A stretch of 64,000 bases of DNA from Boesenbergia rotunda (GCA_024364735.1 JAGFNQ010000880.1:801675-865674); one strand, 5' to 3'. Shown: positions 46,643-58,267, numbered from the stretch's first letter. Numbers and translations: made by a program. Notes: generated from the sequence alone by a model not told the origin.

Positions 46643-48290
46643 ATGGTGATTGAAGAAAGATTAGGGGATGATATCAATGTCCCACCTCCCTACGACCACG
46701 AGAGTTTCGAGTATTGGAGGATGCGGACAAAGACATGGTTCGACATGGATTGGAACTTCATGATCACGCTAGAAGAGTCATTTCAAGTTCCAAAAGATAT
46801 GCACGGGAAGAAGCTCTGACCAAGATATTAGACCAAGGAACAACAAAAACAATCAAAGGCAAATGGGATGGTACTTTCAATATTACTTAGTGTTTTGCCT
46901 AATGATGTGATTAATAATGTAGGTGAGTACAAGTGTGCTCATGAGCTATGGAGCAAAGTAATTGCTCTACATGAGAACCCTACACAAGCTCAATTAGTAG
47001 AGGAGCCCAAAGAAATGAGCTCAATGGTCCAAGAAGAGGAGAATGACCAATCGGATGATGAAAGAAACTCAACATCCGAAGAGGAGGAGAATGGAGAAAA
47101 ATATTCATCCATCTCCTCATGTGAAGTGGCATAAGAAGTTGAAGAATCATCCACTTCATTAAATAGGGAAGAAGAGGTCTCCACTTCAAGGATTGAGGAG
47201 GAGGAGAGACCATCCTCGATACCGAAGTAAGAAGAAGCATCCACCTCCACCAAATCAATGTCAAAAGATCACATTATTTGCTTTGGATGCAACAAAAAGG
47301 GACATTACAAGGACAAGTGTCCATTAGGTAAAAAGGAGGTAAAACCTAAACCGAAGTCAATTTATTTAAAACCTAACATGGGTTGTAGGGAAAAGAGGGG
47401 GAAAAAACATATTAGGTGTTACACGTGTGGTGAGCTAGGATACTACCATACCAAATGCTCAAGGAAAAGAGAATTCAAGAAATTGGAGCATTTGAGGAAG
47501 TGGGAGAAGAAGGAGAAGGAGAAAATCTCACATCAAGGGGGAGCTATAATGGTAAGAGAGGTAATTCCTAACTCTAAGCGTTTTTCAAACTCCTCCATGC
47601 ATGTTAGAAATAATGAAAATTATTTACCTATGCATAATTTTGATTTTAGATATTGTGATAAAAGTAGGGCTAATGTTGTATCTCAAACCCCTAAGAAATT
47701 TATATATCATGATAAACCTAGAATTTTTAGGTCTAAGGACCAAGACATTAATCCAAAGAAAGGGAGACACATGCCTAGACAAATGGGTAGATCTAGAAAT
47801 GTTCAAGGAGAACATGGTGATACTAAGGTAAAGAACCTAGAGAGGGAAAATCAAGCTTTGAGGGCAAAGGTTGACAAATTAAAGAAAATCCTAGAGAGAT
47901 TCATTAGTGGATCTAAGGGTTTAGGCATGATGTCGGTAGTCAAAACCCCAACAATGATAGATCGGGTCTAGGATATCGATCTATTAGATCAAATGCTTTT
48001 GAAAAGTCATATGCAAGGATGTCATATGACTATAGCAAAAAGAAAGTCAAAAATGGCAAGGAAAAGCCATTTAAAGGGAAGAAGAAGAACTTAACCAAGG
48101 ACAAGATATAGAAAGTCAAGAAGGTTAGGGTTGTAGGTCAAGAAGTACCGGAGGTACACCGATGCGGTCTTGCCATTATAGATGAGTCACCTAGGAAGGT
48201 GACTAAGGTTAAGAGCCCAAGGGGGAGCTCTAGGAGTCAAGATAAGGTCCATGGTAAATGGATCTCAGGAGGGATTCTCCAGGGAGACTA
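46643..48290 (+). pseudogene. decayed gag of element G
   Basis: ATG at 46643 (MVIEERLGDDINVPPPYDHE) then gag sequence (SFEYWRMRTKTWFDMDW), stops at 46817-46819 and 46829-46831, the HELWSKVIALHENPTQAQ region, a Glu/Ser-rich stretch with two more stops, and two CCHC knuckles (CFGCNKKGHYKDKC and CYTCGELGYYHTKC). A basic segment and a coiled coil (LERENQALRAKVDKLKKILERF) follow, with the last clear frame ending at 47971. Beyond that, matches to the element H gag tail continue with stops. The knuckles would package the RNA in an intact element. This copy is non-functional. Confidence 0.85.
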
Positions 48291-49139
48291 GATGAGCTGT
48301 GAAATGTGCCAAAGGATTTGGAGACAAATTTGAGTCTTATTCCTAGGGATTTGGCACATCAAAAGTAAGTTTCATGCATGAAAATATGATACTAGAACCA
48401 TATTGCATGAAAATTGATTTTCAATGTGGAGATATCATATAAACCAATGCTAAAGATGCATTGTTATTGGGAATGAGAAGATACATCAAGGAGAGGTCAA
48501 AACTAGGACTTTAGGTTAATGTTCAATTGAACCATTTAGATAGGTTTGAGTTTTGTGTCAATCTTGGGATTGGTAATAGATACATATGTGAATGTATTTT
48601 TCCCAAGTAGACACGGGTACCACAAACCTCTCCACAAAATTTGGGAATTTTTGAAGATTTGTGAAATTTCTGGTACATTTATGAAGTTGGGTCAGAAATG
48701 CTGATAATATAGGGTATCAGTCGACTGATGCAGAGGCAATTGACTGATCTTTCTATTTAGTTCATCAGGCGACTAGCCCAGGGGCAGTCGACTGATGCCT
48801 CGAATCTTTAAAAGAAAACCACACGCGGGGGCGGCCGAACCTAGGGTTTCAACACCGCCCCTTGTCGCCATCTTCCTCCCTTGATCTCCCCAGCTCACCT
48901 AAGGTCTCCTACGACCTCAGAATCTTGTTCCTAGCCTTCCTCCACCTTAGATCCGAATCTAGGGCAACAAAAGCACCCTCCTTGAGTCAAATTTGGTCAT
49001 CATTCATCATACAATGAATGGAGCGACGGTAACAAAGTGTCCACCTTATTTTTCTCCATTTAGTTCATGACTCACGACTAACTCTCGATATTTTGCATGT
49101 TTTCCTTGTTTTTCTTCTTGATTGGGTCATTCATGGACA
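48291..49139 (+). other. element G spacer between gag and the extra ORF
   Basis: No supported gene and no pol remnant. It contains CAGTCGACTG-type palindromes at about 48718-48800 and a GC-rich stretch (48820-48990) leading to the extra ORF. Confidence 0.5.
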
Positions 49140-50329
49140 TGCATACGGTATTTGCATTTTAGGGCTAGGCTAAAGAGAAGGGTTGGTGAGGGATCATCCC
49201 AACAGCAGCCCATAGATTCGGCGACACCTCGGTTCCGTTCCGAGGCTTGTCAGCGGGTCTTTGAAAATGCTGACTTTATTCTGATGAATTGTAGATATCT
49301 CAATCAATTATATTTTTAGGAGATCACTCCTCACATTATTGAGATAATCATTCATTTTGGGTTAGAGAAGTTAGTATACTGTCAACATTATGTCAATTTT
49401 GACCTCTGCAAGGAGTTTATGCCAATCTTACATGTAGTAGTCCCGATGACGGGACATATGAGTCTATGGTACAGGGAGTTACCATTCCTTTTACACCTGC
49501 ATTATTAGGATCATTTCTAGGGTGTCGGGTGTCAGAAAATCTGTTTACATGTTTCCCCAATGTCACTGAGCCATTAACCTTGCCCAATGTAACTATTGAT
49601 CAGATTCATTGTCATTATTTCGATAATCCTCGACCTCCTCTAGAGCGTGTCTTTATAGCTAAGCGCATGAGTCCAGTTAGCAGCATCTTGTACAAAATCA
49701 TCCTACACTGCATTCTGCCTATTATCACCAAGGGGAGGTCAAAGATCCGGCTACCTCACTTGGTGATGATGTATGCTCTAGAGAGGAGGCTAGACATTGA
49801 CATCGCCCACCATATATTCGTATCTATTGTCCATTTTTTGCATGATGTAAATAGGAAGATCTACATGTCATTCGGTCATATTTTAACCGAATTCTTTTTG
49901 TCTAGAGGTATTAAAGTCACTAGAGGTCAGGTGCATCAGCTGTCTAAGGACAACGACCAGATAGGTTCTCGACAGCTCTCCTTGGCGGGGATCGAGAGGC
50001 GGTAGGGAGTGATGGTCTGGCGACGTCGTCAGGCTTCTTCCAGCTCTTATGTTGATGAGGAGGCTGCTCCGGCTGCTGCACCTGTTGCTGCTCCTACTGG
50101 GATTACAGAGGAGCGGTTCTCCCGACTAGAGGCAGAGGTTCATGGACTTAGGGAGGACTTCCAGAGTTTCCAATAGCGGTAGGCTGCTATTCAGGGGGAG
50201 GTTCACGAGCTCAGGGAGCACTTTCAGGGTTTCCAACAGCGACACGAGGATATGTATGAGATGATGCACCGCTGGAACCTTATGTATCAGGCCCCTCCTC
50301 CTCCTCCTCTTGGCGATGATGATGCGTAA
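49140..50329 (+). pseudogene. extra ORF of element G, resembles the plant 'putative transposon protein' domain
   Basis: A broken coding region in the same sense as gag. Visible in order: a basic, Gln/Ser-rich start (RARLKRRVGEGSSQQQPID), RFRSEACQRVFENADFIL, a stop, IIEIIIHFGLEKLVYCQHYV and KEFMPILH, then a frame change near 49455. Next come VQGVTIPFTPALLGSFLGCR, ILYKIILHCILPIITKGRSK, LPHLVMMYALERRLDIDIA and SFGHILTEFFLSRGIKVT. After a stop at 50003 there is an Ala/Pro linker, a coiled coil (RLEAEVHGLREDFQSF) and a Pro-rich acidic end at 50329. The order 'reader of an (R/Q)G.(V).F motif, then an L-rich domain, then a coiled coil' matches the plant transposon-protein domain found in many plant elements. 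I infer this from pattern, not a search. Its role is unknown. Confidence 0.55.
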
Positions 50330-50647
50330 CTTCCATATGACTTAGGCGTAGTGGTGGTGAGAGTGTGTTGGATTGATCATGTTCTTCATTTGTCTCTCAA
50401 ACACTATATTTTATATTGTAATATTTGGATATTTTTGTAAGCACTTACTTATGGTTTCGTATGAAATTCATCTCTTAGTATTGCTTATATAAATTGTTAT
50501 TTCCTTGTTATTATGGTTGCTTGATGAATTTCAATATATTTTCTATCAAACGATTATGTTATAAAGGGAGAGACATCATCGATTTTTCATTCATTACTAT
50601 TAATATGAGAAAAAGGGGGAGGTTTGAAAACATTTCTATGTTTTAAA
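50330..50647 (+). other. element G interior left of element H
   Basis: No gene. It holds a PPT-like AAAAAGGGGGAGG near 50612-50624. Bases 50643-50647 (TTAAA) are the candidate left duplication of element H. Confidence 0.5.
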
Positions 50648-51664
50648 TGATGGATCGACTTGGTTTGCTAAAGGGGGGTGAATAGCACTTTTTCGTTGAT
50701 GTCTCTACAAGGTTGTTAGTTGCGCAGTGGAAATACAAATAAAAATAAACTAATAATAAATAACAATGCTAACAAACCAGGTTTACTTGGTATCCACCCC
50801 GGACGGGTGACTAATCCAAGAATCCGTTGGTGGATCAATCCCCGGATAACCTCCGGCTAGCCCTCGTCACTCCTTGTGGGTGGAGAAACCCCACCACAAT
50901 CACTTTGACAAGATCTGGGCACAAAAGACTACAAACTCAATTTACCCAGCGAGTTTCATTAAGAGTCTAAGCCCAAACCGAGTTCTCTTTAAATAGAACT
51001 CGGGCTGAAACCCTCGCTAGCAATCGACTACTCCCAGGGCAGTCGACTGCCCCACTCAGAATTCGACCGTTAACAGCCCCAACATTCGAATCCAACTGTA
51101 CACCAGTCGACTGCTCCCAGGGCAGTTGACTGGTCTAGTGGCCAGACCCTTTCTGTGAGTTTTACCAGTCGACTGCCCCAATGGCAGTCGACTGCCCTAC
51201 TCACACACCTAGGGTTTCCCTTCCCGAGTACACTTCTCTCAGCACTCAACCCTAGGACTTTCCCGAGTACAATCACATAGCACTCGTACCCTCACGACTC
51301 GACTGACTCCTCCTCTGCAGCCTCGACTGTTGCCTTCGTGCCCTCTTCATCTTCGGCTCCCGTCCCTCGGATGCCGCAAGCCTCCAGCTTGCCTCCATGT
51401 CATCCTTCATGCATGCCTCGAAGTTCACACCCATCGGCTCATCGTCCCTGCTCTCCAAGGTCCCTCAGGTGCGCACACAAGCCTCCAGCATGTCTCCATG
51501 CCACCCTTCACAGTACCGAGGCCGTCGAGCCAAGTCCATATGTGTAACTTGTACAACCTGCACACTCAACATACACATATAAGAACACAAGGGTAAACTT
51601 AACTTAAACCTTTTGCCCAAACATCAAAACACTTGGTCACTCCAGACCATAGATTGCTTTAACA
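50648..51664 (-). repeat. element H LTR, left copy (3' LTR in sense)
   Basis: 1017 bp, TGATGG...TTTAACA. The G-run AAAGGGGGGTGAATAGC inside the left end is the C-run motif in sense. CAGTCGACTG palindrome pairs occur at about 51025-51200. ORFs at 51330-51596 are unsupported. Confidence 0.85.
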
Positions 51665-53655
51665 ATCTCCCCTTTTTTGATGTTTGACAATACGTTTAAG
51701 TTAGGGAAAGCAAGATAGTAGTCAATAGCAAAAACCATGCTAAAACAAATGCATATGCAATGCATACATGGATCTTATCCCAAGGCATCCTACACCTAAC
51801 CCTCCAAGTTAGGGCTTTCAACACCTAACCCTCCAAGTTAGGATTTTTCACACCTAGCCCTCCAAGCTAGGATTTTTACACACCTAACTCTCCAAGTTAG
51901 GACTTTTCCCTAAACGGGCTTTTTAAAGCTTCTCCCAAACTCCCCATAACATTGGACTTACAAAGACTTTTTAAGAACCTCTCCAAGGTTCCCCTTTCGC
52001 CAAGAATAGAGCAACCATTCTTCCCCTTAATCTCAGCTCCCCCTAAACCTAGGGTTTCTTGCAAAGGTAAGTTTGGTTTCCCAACTTAATCTCAAACTTC
52101 TCCCCGTTTGCCTAACATAAAAAAGACTCCAATAATGTCCCAATTATTGGTTCTCTCAATCCCCAATGATCCTAAACACAGTGTACTAAACCCCCATACA
52201 CTTATTTCCTATCATTTGGATACCAAACCAGCTGCTGATACACACATCAACCCTGGGCAGTCGACTGCCCCCGTTGGCAATCGACTGATACTCTAAATAT
52301 TAGTTTTTTAGGCAATATTCTAAAATGCGCCAAAAATTCCACAGTTCTTCAAAAATTCCCAAATTTTATGGAGAACTTTGTGGTACCCGTACCTACTTGG
52401 GAAAAATACATTTCACCATGTATCTATCACGGTTCCCAAGTTGGACACAAAAATCCAAAAATTTTCTATGAAAATCAAGACAAACAAGGAGGCAACCTCC
52501 CCCTTAACTTATGCTTTCTCCCAATTTCCATTTTCCAAGGTCAAGTTCTACCCAACTTGACACCCTAACACCAAGTTAGGTTCTACCCAACCTAACAACC
52601 AAGTTCTTCTCCCTTGGCCACCATTAAAGGATTACCCCCAAGCAACCTTATCCCTAGTGTCAAAAAGAACTCAACAAAACCTTAAACAATCCTAAGAGTT
52701 TGTAAGTACATTTGCTAGGATATGCCCTATCCTAGAAAAATATGATTTGATTAAGATTATCAAATGTGCTTGACTTTGGTACAATTCTCTAATTTCCTTA
52801 AAGATGGACACTTTGTATCAATTTTGACCTCAATTTATGATTCCTTGTGTTTGCCGATTCTAACCATCATCAATTTACACAAGGAATTTATCCTTAACTC
52901 TTTCTTTTTAATATTCTCAAAATAAAAAGAAATCTCGTTCTTATCTCTTATCAATCCTTCTTTAATATCAATAAAGCCTTATTAACTCATGAGATAACAC
53001 TTCATTTAAGGAATATGAGATCATAATCAAAACTTTTAATCCACAGCCATATCCTATAATCCACATTTGCAATTTTGATTGTCCAATATACCTATTTCCA
53101 CATCAGCCTATAGACCAGTCGATTGCCCCTGGGACAGTCGACTCCCAAAACTCACAGAATGTTTCTGGGTTGAGACCAGTAGACTACTCCCAGGGCAGTC
53201 GACTGATACGTGATTTTCAAGTCTTCAGTCTAATTTCAGTAATCCCTAAATAATTCTACAAATCTCCAAAAATTATGAAATTTCGTGGAGAGATTTGTGG
53301 GGACAATGTCTACTTGGGAAAAACTCGTTTCCAAACAAATGTACTCCGGATCCCAAGATTGGCATGAAACTCAACTTATCCTAAAGTGTATCATTGAAAC
53401 TCATCCCAAAAGTCTCAATTGTGATTTCTCCTCATTGTTTCTTCCAATACTTGATCACAATTCATTTCTATCATTGAATTATGTGGTATTCACATATTAA
53501 AACTCAATTTTACCCAATATAATTGTATTTTCATTCTTTTCTCCCAAAATTCCCTTTTAATGTGCCAAAACCTAGGATTAAGACTTACCCAAGTCTTCCA
53601 ACCATTTTTGGCACAATTCACCTAATTTCCTAGGAGAGAAACTTTTGAGATCCAT
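51665..53655 (-). other. element H non-coding interior
   Basis: No gene supported. The PPT complement is at 51665 (ATCTCCCCTTTTTT). A short 'ACACCTAACCCTCCAAGTTAG' unit is repeated about four times at 51788-51905. Further PPT-like complements lie near 52030 and 52497, and CAGTCGACTG pairs near 52257-52288 and 53113-53205. Confidence 0.55.
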
Positions 53656-55272
53656 TTACCATGGACCCCAAAGGCTCCTAGAGCTCCCCCTTGAGCTCTG
53701 AGCCTTAGCCACCTCCCTAAGTGACTTAACCCATACTAAACCACACCGGTGAGCCTCCGGTGATTCTTGGCCTACAAAATGGACCTTCTTAACCTTAGAC
53801 ACCTTGTCTTTGGTTAAGTCACTCATTTTCCCTTTGGATGGCACTCCCTTGTCATCCTTGGGTTTCTCCTTCTTGCCATGATCATATGCCTTCCCAGCAT
53901 ATTTTTTTTTGTTGGCCTTGGAAGTCTTAGACCGGTATCCCAAACCCGATCTATCATAGTTGAGTTTTAAGCTACCCAACACCATGTCTAAGCCCTTTGA
54001 TCCAACAGTGAATCTTTCTAGGGCCTTTTCTAATGTATCAAGCCTTGCCCTCAAGGCTTGATTTTCCCTTGCCAAGTCCCTAACCTTAGTTTCCATATGT
54101 CCACATTGGACATTCCTAGATCTATCCTCCTTTTTAGGCACATTCCTTCCCTTCTTGAGATTAGTGCCTTGATCCTTGGGTCCTAAGGTTCTAAATTGAT
54201 CATGATGCATGGTTTTCTTAGGGTTATGATCTACCTTGTTAGCCCTAGTCCTATTAATATATCTAAATCCAAAATTATGCACCATTGAGCATTTTTCATG
54301 AGTTCTAGCATACATGAATGGATACTTAACATTATTTTTAATATGCAAGGAGGAACTTGAAATTGAATTGCATTTTAACCTAGGGTTAGGAATTACCTCC
54401 CTTACCCTTGTAGTCCCTCCTTGTTGTGGTCTTTGCTTCCTTCTTTCTTATTTTTCCCATCTCCTCAAGTGTCACATTTTCTTGAGCTTTTTCTTCTTTG
54501 GACACTTGGTGTGGTAGTGCCCTAGCTCACCACACGTGAAGCATCGAATCCTCCTCTTCTTCTCTTGGGATTCTCCATTACTACACCTCATGTTAGAATT
54601 TAATTGAATTGAAATAGGTTTAGATTTTACCTCCATTTTATCTTTCGGGCACTTGTCCTTGTAGTGCCCCTTTTTGTTGCAACCAAAGCATGTAATGTGC
54701 TCTTTCGATTTAGCTTTGATGGAGGTAGAGGCTAGGTTGACTTCTTCTTCAACCTTGGATGATGTGGATGCTGCCTCTTGTTCCGGTATAGATGAAGCTC
54801 TCTCCTCCCCCTCAATCCTTGAGGTGGAGGCCTCTTCCTTTTCTTCTCTTGAGAAGGTTGATGATCTTTCACTTAATTCTTCCTCCTCTTTGGCTATCGA
54901 GTTCACTTCCTCGGGTTCTTCCATTACTTGACCTCGTGTAGGGTTTTTATGAAATTCTTCTACTTTGATCCATAATTCGTGTGCATTTTTGTATGCTCCT
55001 ACACCATTCAAAACATTAGTAGGCAAAGTATTAAACAATATGTCAATTACCTTTTTATTCGCCTTGGATTGATTTTCTTGTTCTTGATTCCAATATCTAG
55101 GTCTATGCCTCTTCCCGTGCTTATCCTTTGGAATCTCGAAGGGCTCTTCAAGTGCAATCCGAAGGTCCCACTCCATTCCGAATCACGTCTCCATCCGTGA
55201 CTTCCAATACCTGAAATCTTCATGGTCGTAGGCCGGCGGAGTGTAGATGTCGTCCCTAAATTTGTCTTCCAT
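53656..55272 (-). pseudogene. gag of element H with a few stops
   Basis: One frame of 539 codons from ATG at 55272 to 53656, broken by TGA within METXFGMEWD (near 55185), TGA after KKKKLKKM (54472-54474) and a nearby TAA. It has the gag domain (HELWIKVEEFHKNPTRGQV), a Glu/Ser-rich stretch, two knuckles (CFGCNKKGHYKDKC and CFTCGELGHYHTKC), a basic region, a coiled coil (LARENQALRARLDTLEKALE) and a basic end (GSSRSLWGPW). It is the best-preserved relative of the element G gag and longer than the gag of element 2. It would form particles and bind RNA if repaired by partners; as it stands it is broken. Confidence 0.85.
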
Positions 55273-55330
55273 GTTCTTCCCTCTAGCTTTTGCTCTTCTT
55301 TGCAGTTAGTCCAATCACGAGCGATCCTTT

Positions 55331-55342
55331 GCTCTGATACCA
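55331..55342 (-). promoter_or_regulatory. primer-binding site of element H
   Basis: Sense TGGTATCAGAGC, two bases from the LTR beginning at 55345. Confidence 0.9.
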
Positions 55343-55344
55343 AC

Positions 55345-55854
55345 TGATGGATCGACTTGGTGTGCTAAAGGGGGGCTGAATAACACTTTTTCGTTGATGT
55401 CTCTACAAGGTTGTTAGTTGCGCAGCGGAAATATAAATAAATAAACTAATAATAAATAACAATGCTAACAAACCAGGTTTACTTGGTATCCACCCCAGAC
55501 GGGTGACTAATCCAAGAATCCGTCGGTGGATCAATCCCTGGATAATCTCCGGCTAGCCCTCGTCGCTCCTTGTGGGTGGAGAAACCTCACCACAATCACT
55601 TTGACAAGATCTGAGCACAAAAGACTACTAACTCACTTTACCCAAGCGAGTTTCGTCAAGAGTCTAACCCCAAACCGAGTTCTCTTTAAATAGAACTCGG
55701 GCTGAAACCCTCGCTAGCAGTCGACTGCCCCACTCAGAATTCGACCATTGACAGCCCCAACGTTCGAATCCAGCTGTACACCAGTCGACTACTCCCAGGG
55801 CAGTCGACTACTCCCAGGGCAGTTGTACACCAGTCGACTACTCCCAGGGCAGTT
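55345..55854 (-). repeat. element H LTR, right copy, truncated
   Basis: Matches 50648 to about 51150, then breaks. At the break a ~21-base piece containing AGTCGACTACTCCCAGGGCAG is present three times, against a more regular pair in the left LTR. Confidence 0.75.
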
Positions 55855-56433
55855 GTTTTCAAATCCAATTGGACGGCTCCCCGAGGCTCAATCCAAATCA
55901 AACATGACAATTTCAATTAAAAAAATTGGGAAATTAAATTACAATAACTAGCTTTAAATTGGACGGCTCCCCGAGGCTCAATCCAAGATAAAGAATTTTG
56001 TTGTCAATTTAAAGACCAATTCAAATTTAATTGTCAATTAACTGTTCATGAATTTGTCTAGACTTTCTTAAAAGAAAGTGCCCAAAATTGCGAGATTTCA
56101 TAAATTGGTTTTCAGAATAATTGTAAGTTTCTGGTACAAAGAAAACTTACATATTTCCAAAATTGAAAAATTTCTAAAATAGAAAATTTTCCAAAATTTG
56201 GAAAGTTTCCAAAGATGGGAAGTTTTCACAATTATCATAAAATTTTAGAAACTAGAAAATTCCAAACGTTTGCGAAATTTCATGAAGATTTCCAAACTTT
56301 GAAATTTCTAAATCCAAAATCTATTATAATTTGAAAGTTTCCATAATTGAAAATTTTTTCCGAAATTGAGATCATGACAAAGTGTTCCGCAAAACAATTA
56401 TATGATAATGTCGAACACTAACCGGCTCTGATA
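55855..56433 (-). repeat. captured fragment of Copia A-type leader
   Basis: Its reverse complement starts at TATCAGAGCC (part of the primer site) and follows the Copia A leader from 13173, including the TTTTGGAAA-type motifs and two of the TGGATTGAGCCTCGGGGAG units. It has no LTR and no target duplication. It directly joins the broken H LTR to the broken G LTR. Confidence 0.75.
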
Positions 56434-57124
56434 GATGAAGAGTCAGCTGAGTCGTGAGGATTCGAGTGCTGAGAGAACTGTACTCGGGAAGGGAAATCCT
56501 AGGGTTCGAGTGCTGAGAAAATTGTACTCGGGAAGGGAAACCTTAGGTGGCAGTCGACTAATGCTTGATTAGTCGACTGAGGTAGAGCACAGAATGATCA
56601 GTCGACTGATGCTTGATCAGTCGACTGATGCAGTCGACTGGCGCAGTCGATTGGTGTCGACCAGAATGTGAATCGTCAGGCTGTGACATTCGAATTCGCG
56701 AGGACTAGTCGACTGTCCCAAGACCAGTTTATTGGTAACGGTCAGAATAGTATCGAGCACTATTTAAGAGAGCTTGTTTTTTGCTATTCTTTCTTGGCGA
56801 AACAAGCTTGGGTAAAGCTTGTTAGTAGCCTAAACGTGCTCAGTGATTGTCCAAGGATTGTGGCGAAGTTTCTCCACTCACAAGGAGTGACAAGAGCTAG
56901 CTGGAGGTGTTCCGGGGAATCATCCACCGAAGGATTGGGATCATCCACCTTACGGATAGCCGTGGAGAAGGAGTTTCATCTCCGAACCACGTAAAGGTTG
57001 TGTTAGCATTGTTTAGTTTGTTTTTGTTAGTTTTCCGTTTTCGCTTGCTAACCCTTGTAGGAAGAAAATCAAAAAATTAGCTATTCACCCCCTCCCCTTT
57101 TAGCTAAACGCCAAGGTCCCAACA
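56434..57124 (+). repeat. element G 3' LTR, 5'-truncated
   Basis: Corresponds to 45939-46576 of the 5' LTR, ends CCCAACA and is followed by CTTTG. About 500 bases of its start are missing. It keeps ~50 bases that the 5' LTR has lost. Confidence 0.8.
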
Positions 57125-57129
57125 CTTTG

Positions 57130-57842
57130 ATGTTTCCCACAGACGACGCCAAACTTGTTCCGGAAGCGAACGACGGGAATGACGAATCACCAAAGCGCAA
57201 CCCACAGTGACAATGACGGGGAGAAGATGTCGTTGCCTGCGAGATTAACATGAGCATAATGGAGATGCATCGGAAGAAGTTTCGGTAGAGCCCACTCTGA
57301 CGCTTAAGTCAGAACTCTCTCTTTTAGGGAGAACAATGAGGAATCAAAGTACTATAATTCTGGAAACCTTGCCCCCTTTACCTGGGTGACGAGTCATCTT
57401 ATATACCTGATGTCTTCCTCTCACATGTCCCCACCTCCTCCTCAATGTTTCTTAATCATCAGTTACTTGACAGTTGTTCCTTCTGGTAACCACCACTGTG
57501 ACTATTAAGGCCCTAATTACCATGCATTGCGAACCATAATTATCCAATGACTTTCCTACTCTAGAAGGAGGAGAAGGTACTTGAAGCCTGATTTTCTTAT
57601 CCCTAGGCTGATCTTTGGGCTTTACTCTCCCGAGTCAGTCTCGGAGTCTTATCTCCCGAGTTGACCTCGGAGCATTCTTCTATTTTCGTAAGATAGTCTC
57701 GGGAGCCCGATTCTCGGTCTGACCTCGGGAGCCTTCTTCCGTTCTCCCAAGATAGTCTCGGGAACTTGATTCCCGGTCTGATCTCAGGGCACTGGTTCGG
57801 TGGATCTTGCCACGTAGCTTTTCCATGCCACATGTCCCCTCA
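57130..57842 (-). mobile_element. Ty3/Gypsy 5' LTR and primer site (right half of the split element)
   Basis: On the minus strand, the LTR probably begins TGAGGGGACATGTGG at 57842 and ends CCGGAACA at 57156. A short spacer and a primer site TGGCGTCGTCTGTGGGAAAC (57132-57151) follow, and then the leader is cut by element G. Internal repeats of 'TCTCGGGAGCC'-like words occur at 57620-57790. The right boundary is inferred only from the TG dinucleotide. The gag N-terminus at 45101-45435 belongs to it. Confidence 0.6.
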
Positions 57843-57859
57843 TGGGTTGCTCATCCCTA

Positions 57860-58267
57860 TCAAACCGAAAGACAAGAAATCTGATTGAAGAGTCATCGTC
57901 CTTGGTGTAGCGTTGTCGAATTGATCCTTGTGGAAGAAGATGCAACGAAAAGAAAAAAAAAAGATCTTCCAAGGGATTTAGGGTTGCCGGCGCCGAAATA
58001 ACTCTAGGTTAATGGGGAACTAAGAGCTCTGTTAAGATAATGCCCTAAACAGCTAAATCCTTGGGGAGCTCCCCTTTATATCGGAATTCAATTTATTATC
58101 AACTCATAGATAATAATAGATTGACCTAGTGTTCTATACATTGAACCTATATCTAATAATTCAAAACCTAATAATTAAACATAAGTTAAATCACTTTAAG
58201 GGCTCAAATTATATTTACATATATAATTTATAAATAAATTCATCTAATAAAAATAATAATATCCAAT
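57860..58267 (-). mobile_element. LTR fragment of Copia family K
   Basis: Matches 60410-61376 with the MITE removed, for example around 'ATCTTCCAAGGGATTTAGGG' and 'TAATAATATCCAA'. It lacks the terminal CA and any internal region. The homologous bases CATAGATAATAATAGATTGA are uninterrupted here, which shows the empty state of the site where the MITE sits in the other copy. Confidence 0.65.

Larger units (their letters stand above)
50648..55854 (-). mobile_element. element H: gag-only Sirevirus-type element, 5' LTR truncated
   Basis: Minus strand. Complete 3' LTR on the left (50648-51664), PPT complement directly after it, interior with gag only, primer site complement at 55331-55342, and about 510 bases of the 5' LTR (55345-55854) before a rearranged junction. 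The interior is about 3.67 kb with no pol domain. It is nested in element G; the right target duplication was lost with the end of the LTR. Confidence 0.85.
45436..57124 (+). mobile_element. element G: Sirevirus-type element with gag and an extra ORF
   Basis: Plus strand. 5' LTR 45436-46576, primer site at 46579-46590, decayed gag, an additional ORF at about 49140-50329, then element H and a rearranged stretch, and finally a 5'-truncated 3' LTR (56434-57124). CTTTG flanks both ends. No protease, integrase, reverse transcriptase or RNase H is visible between gag and the extra ORF. It is inserted in the leader of a Ty3 element. Confidence 0.85.
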
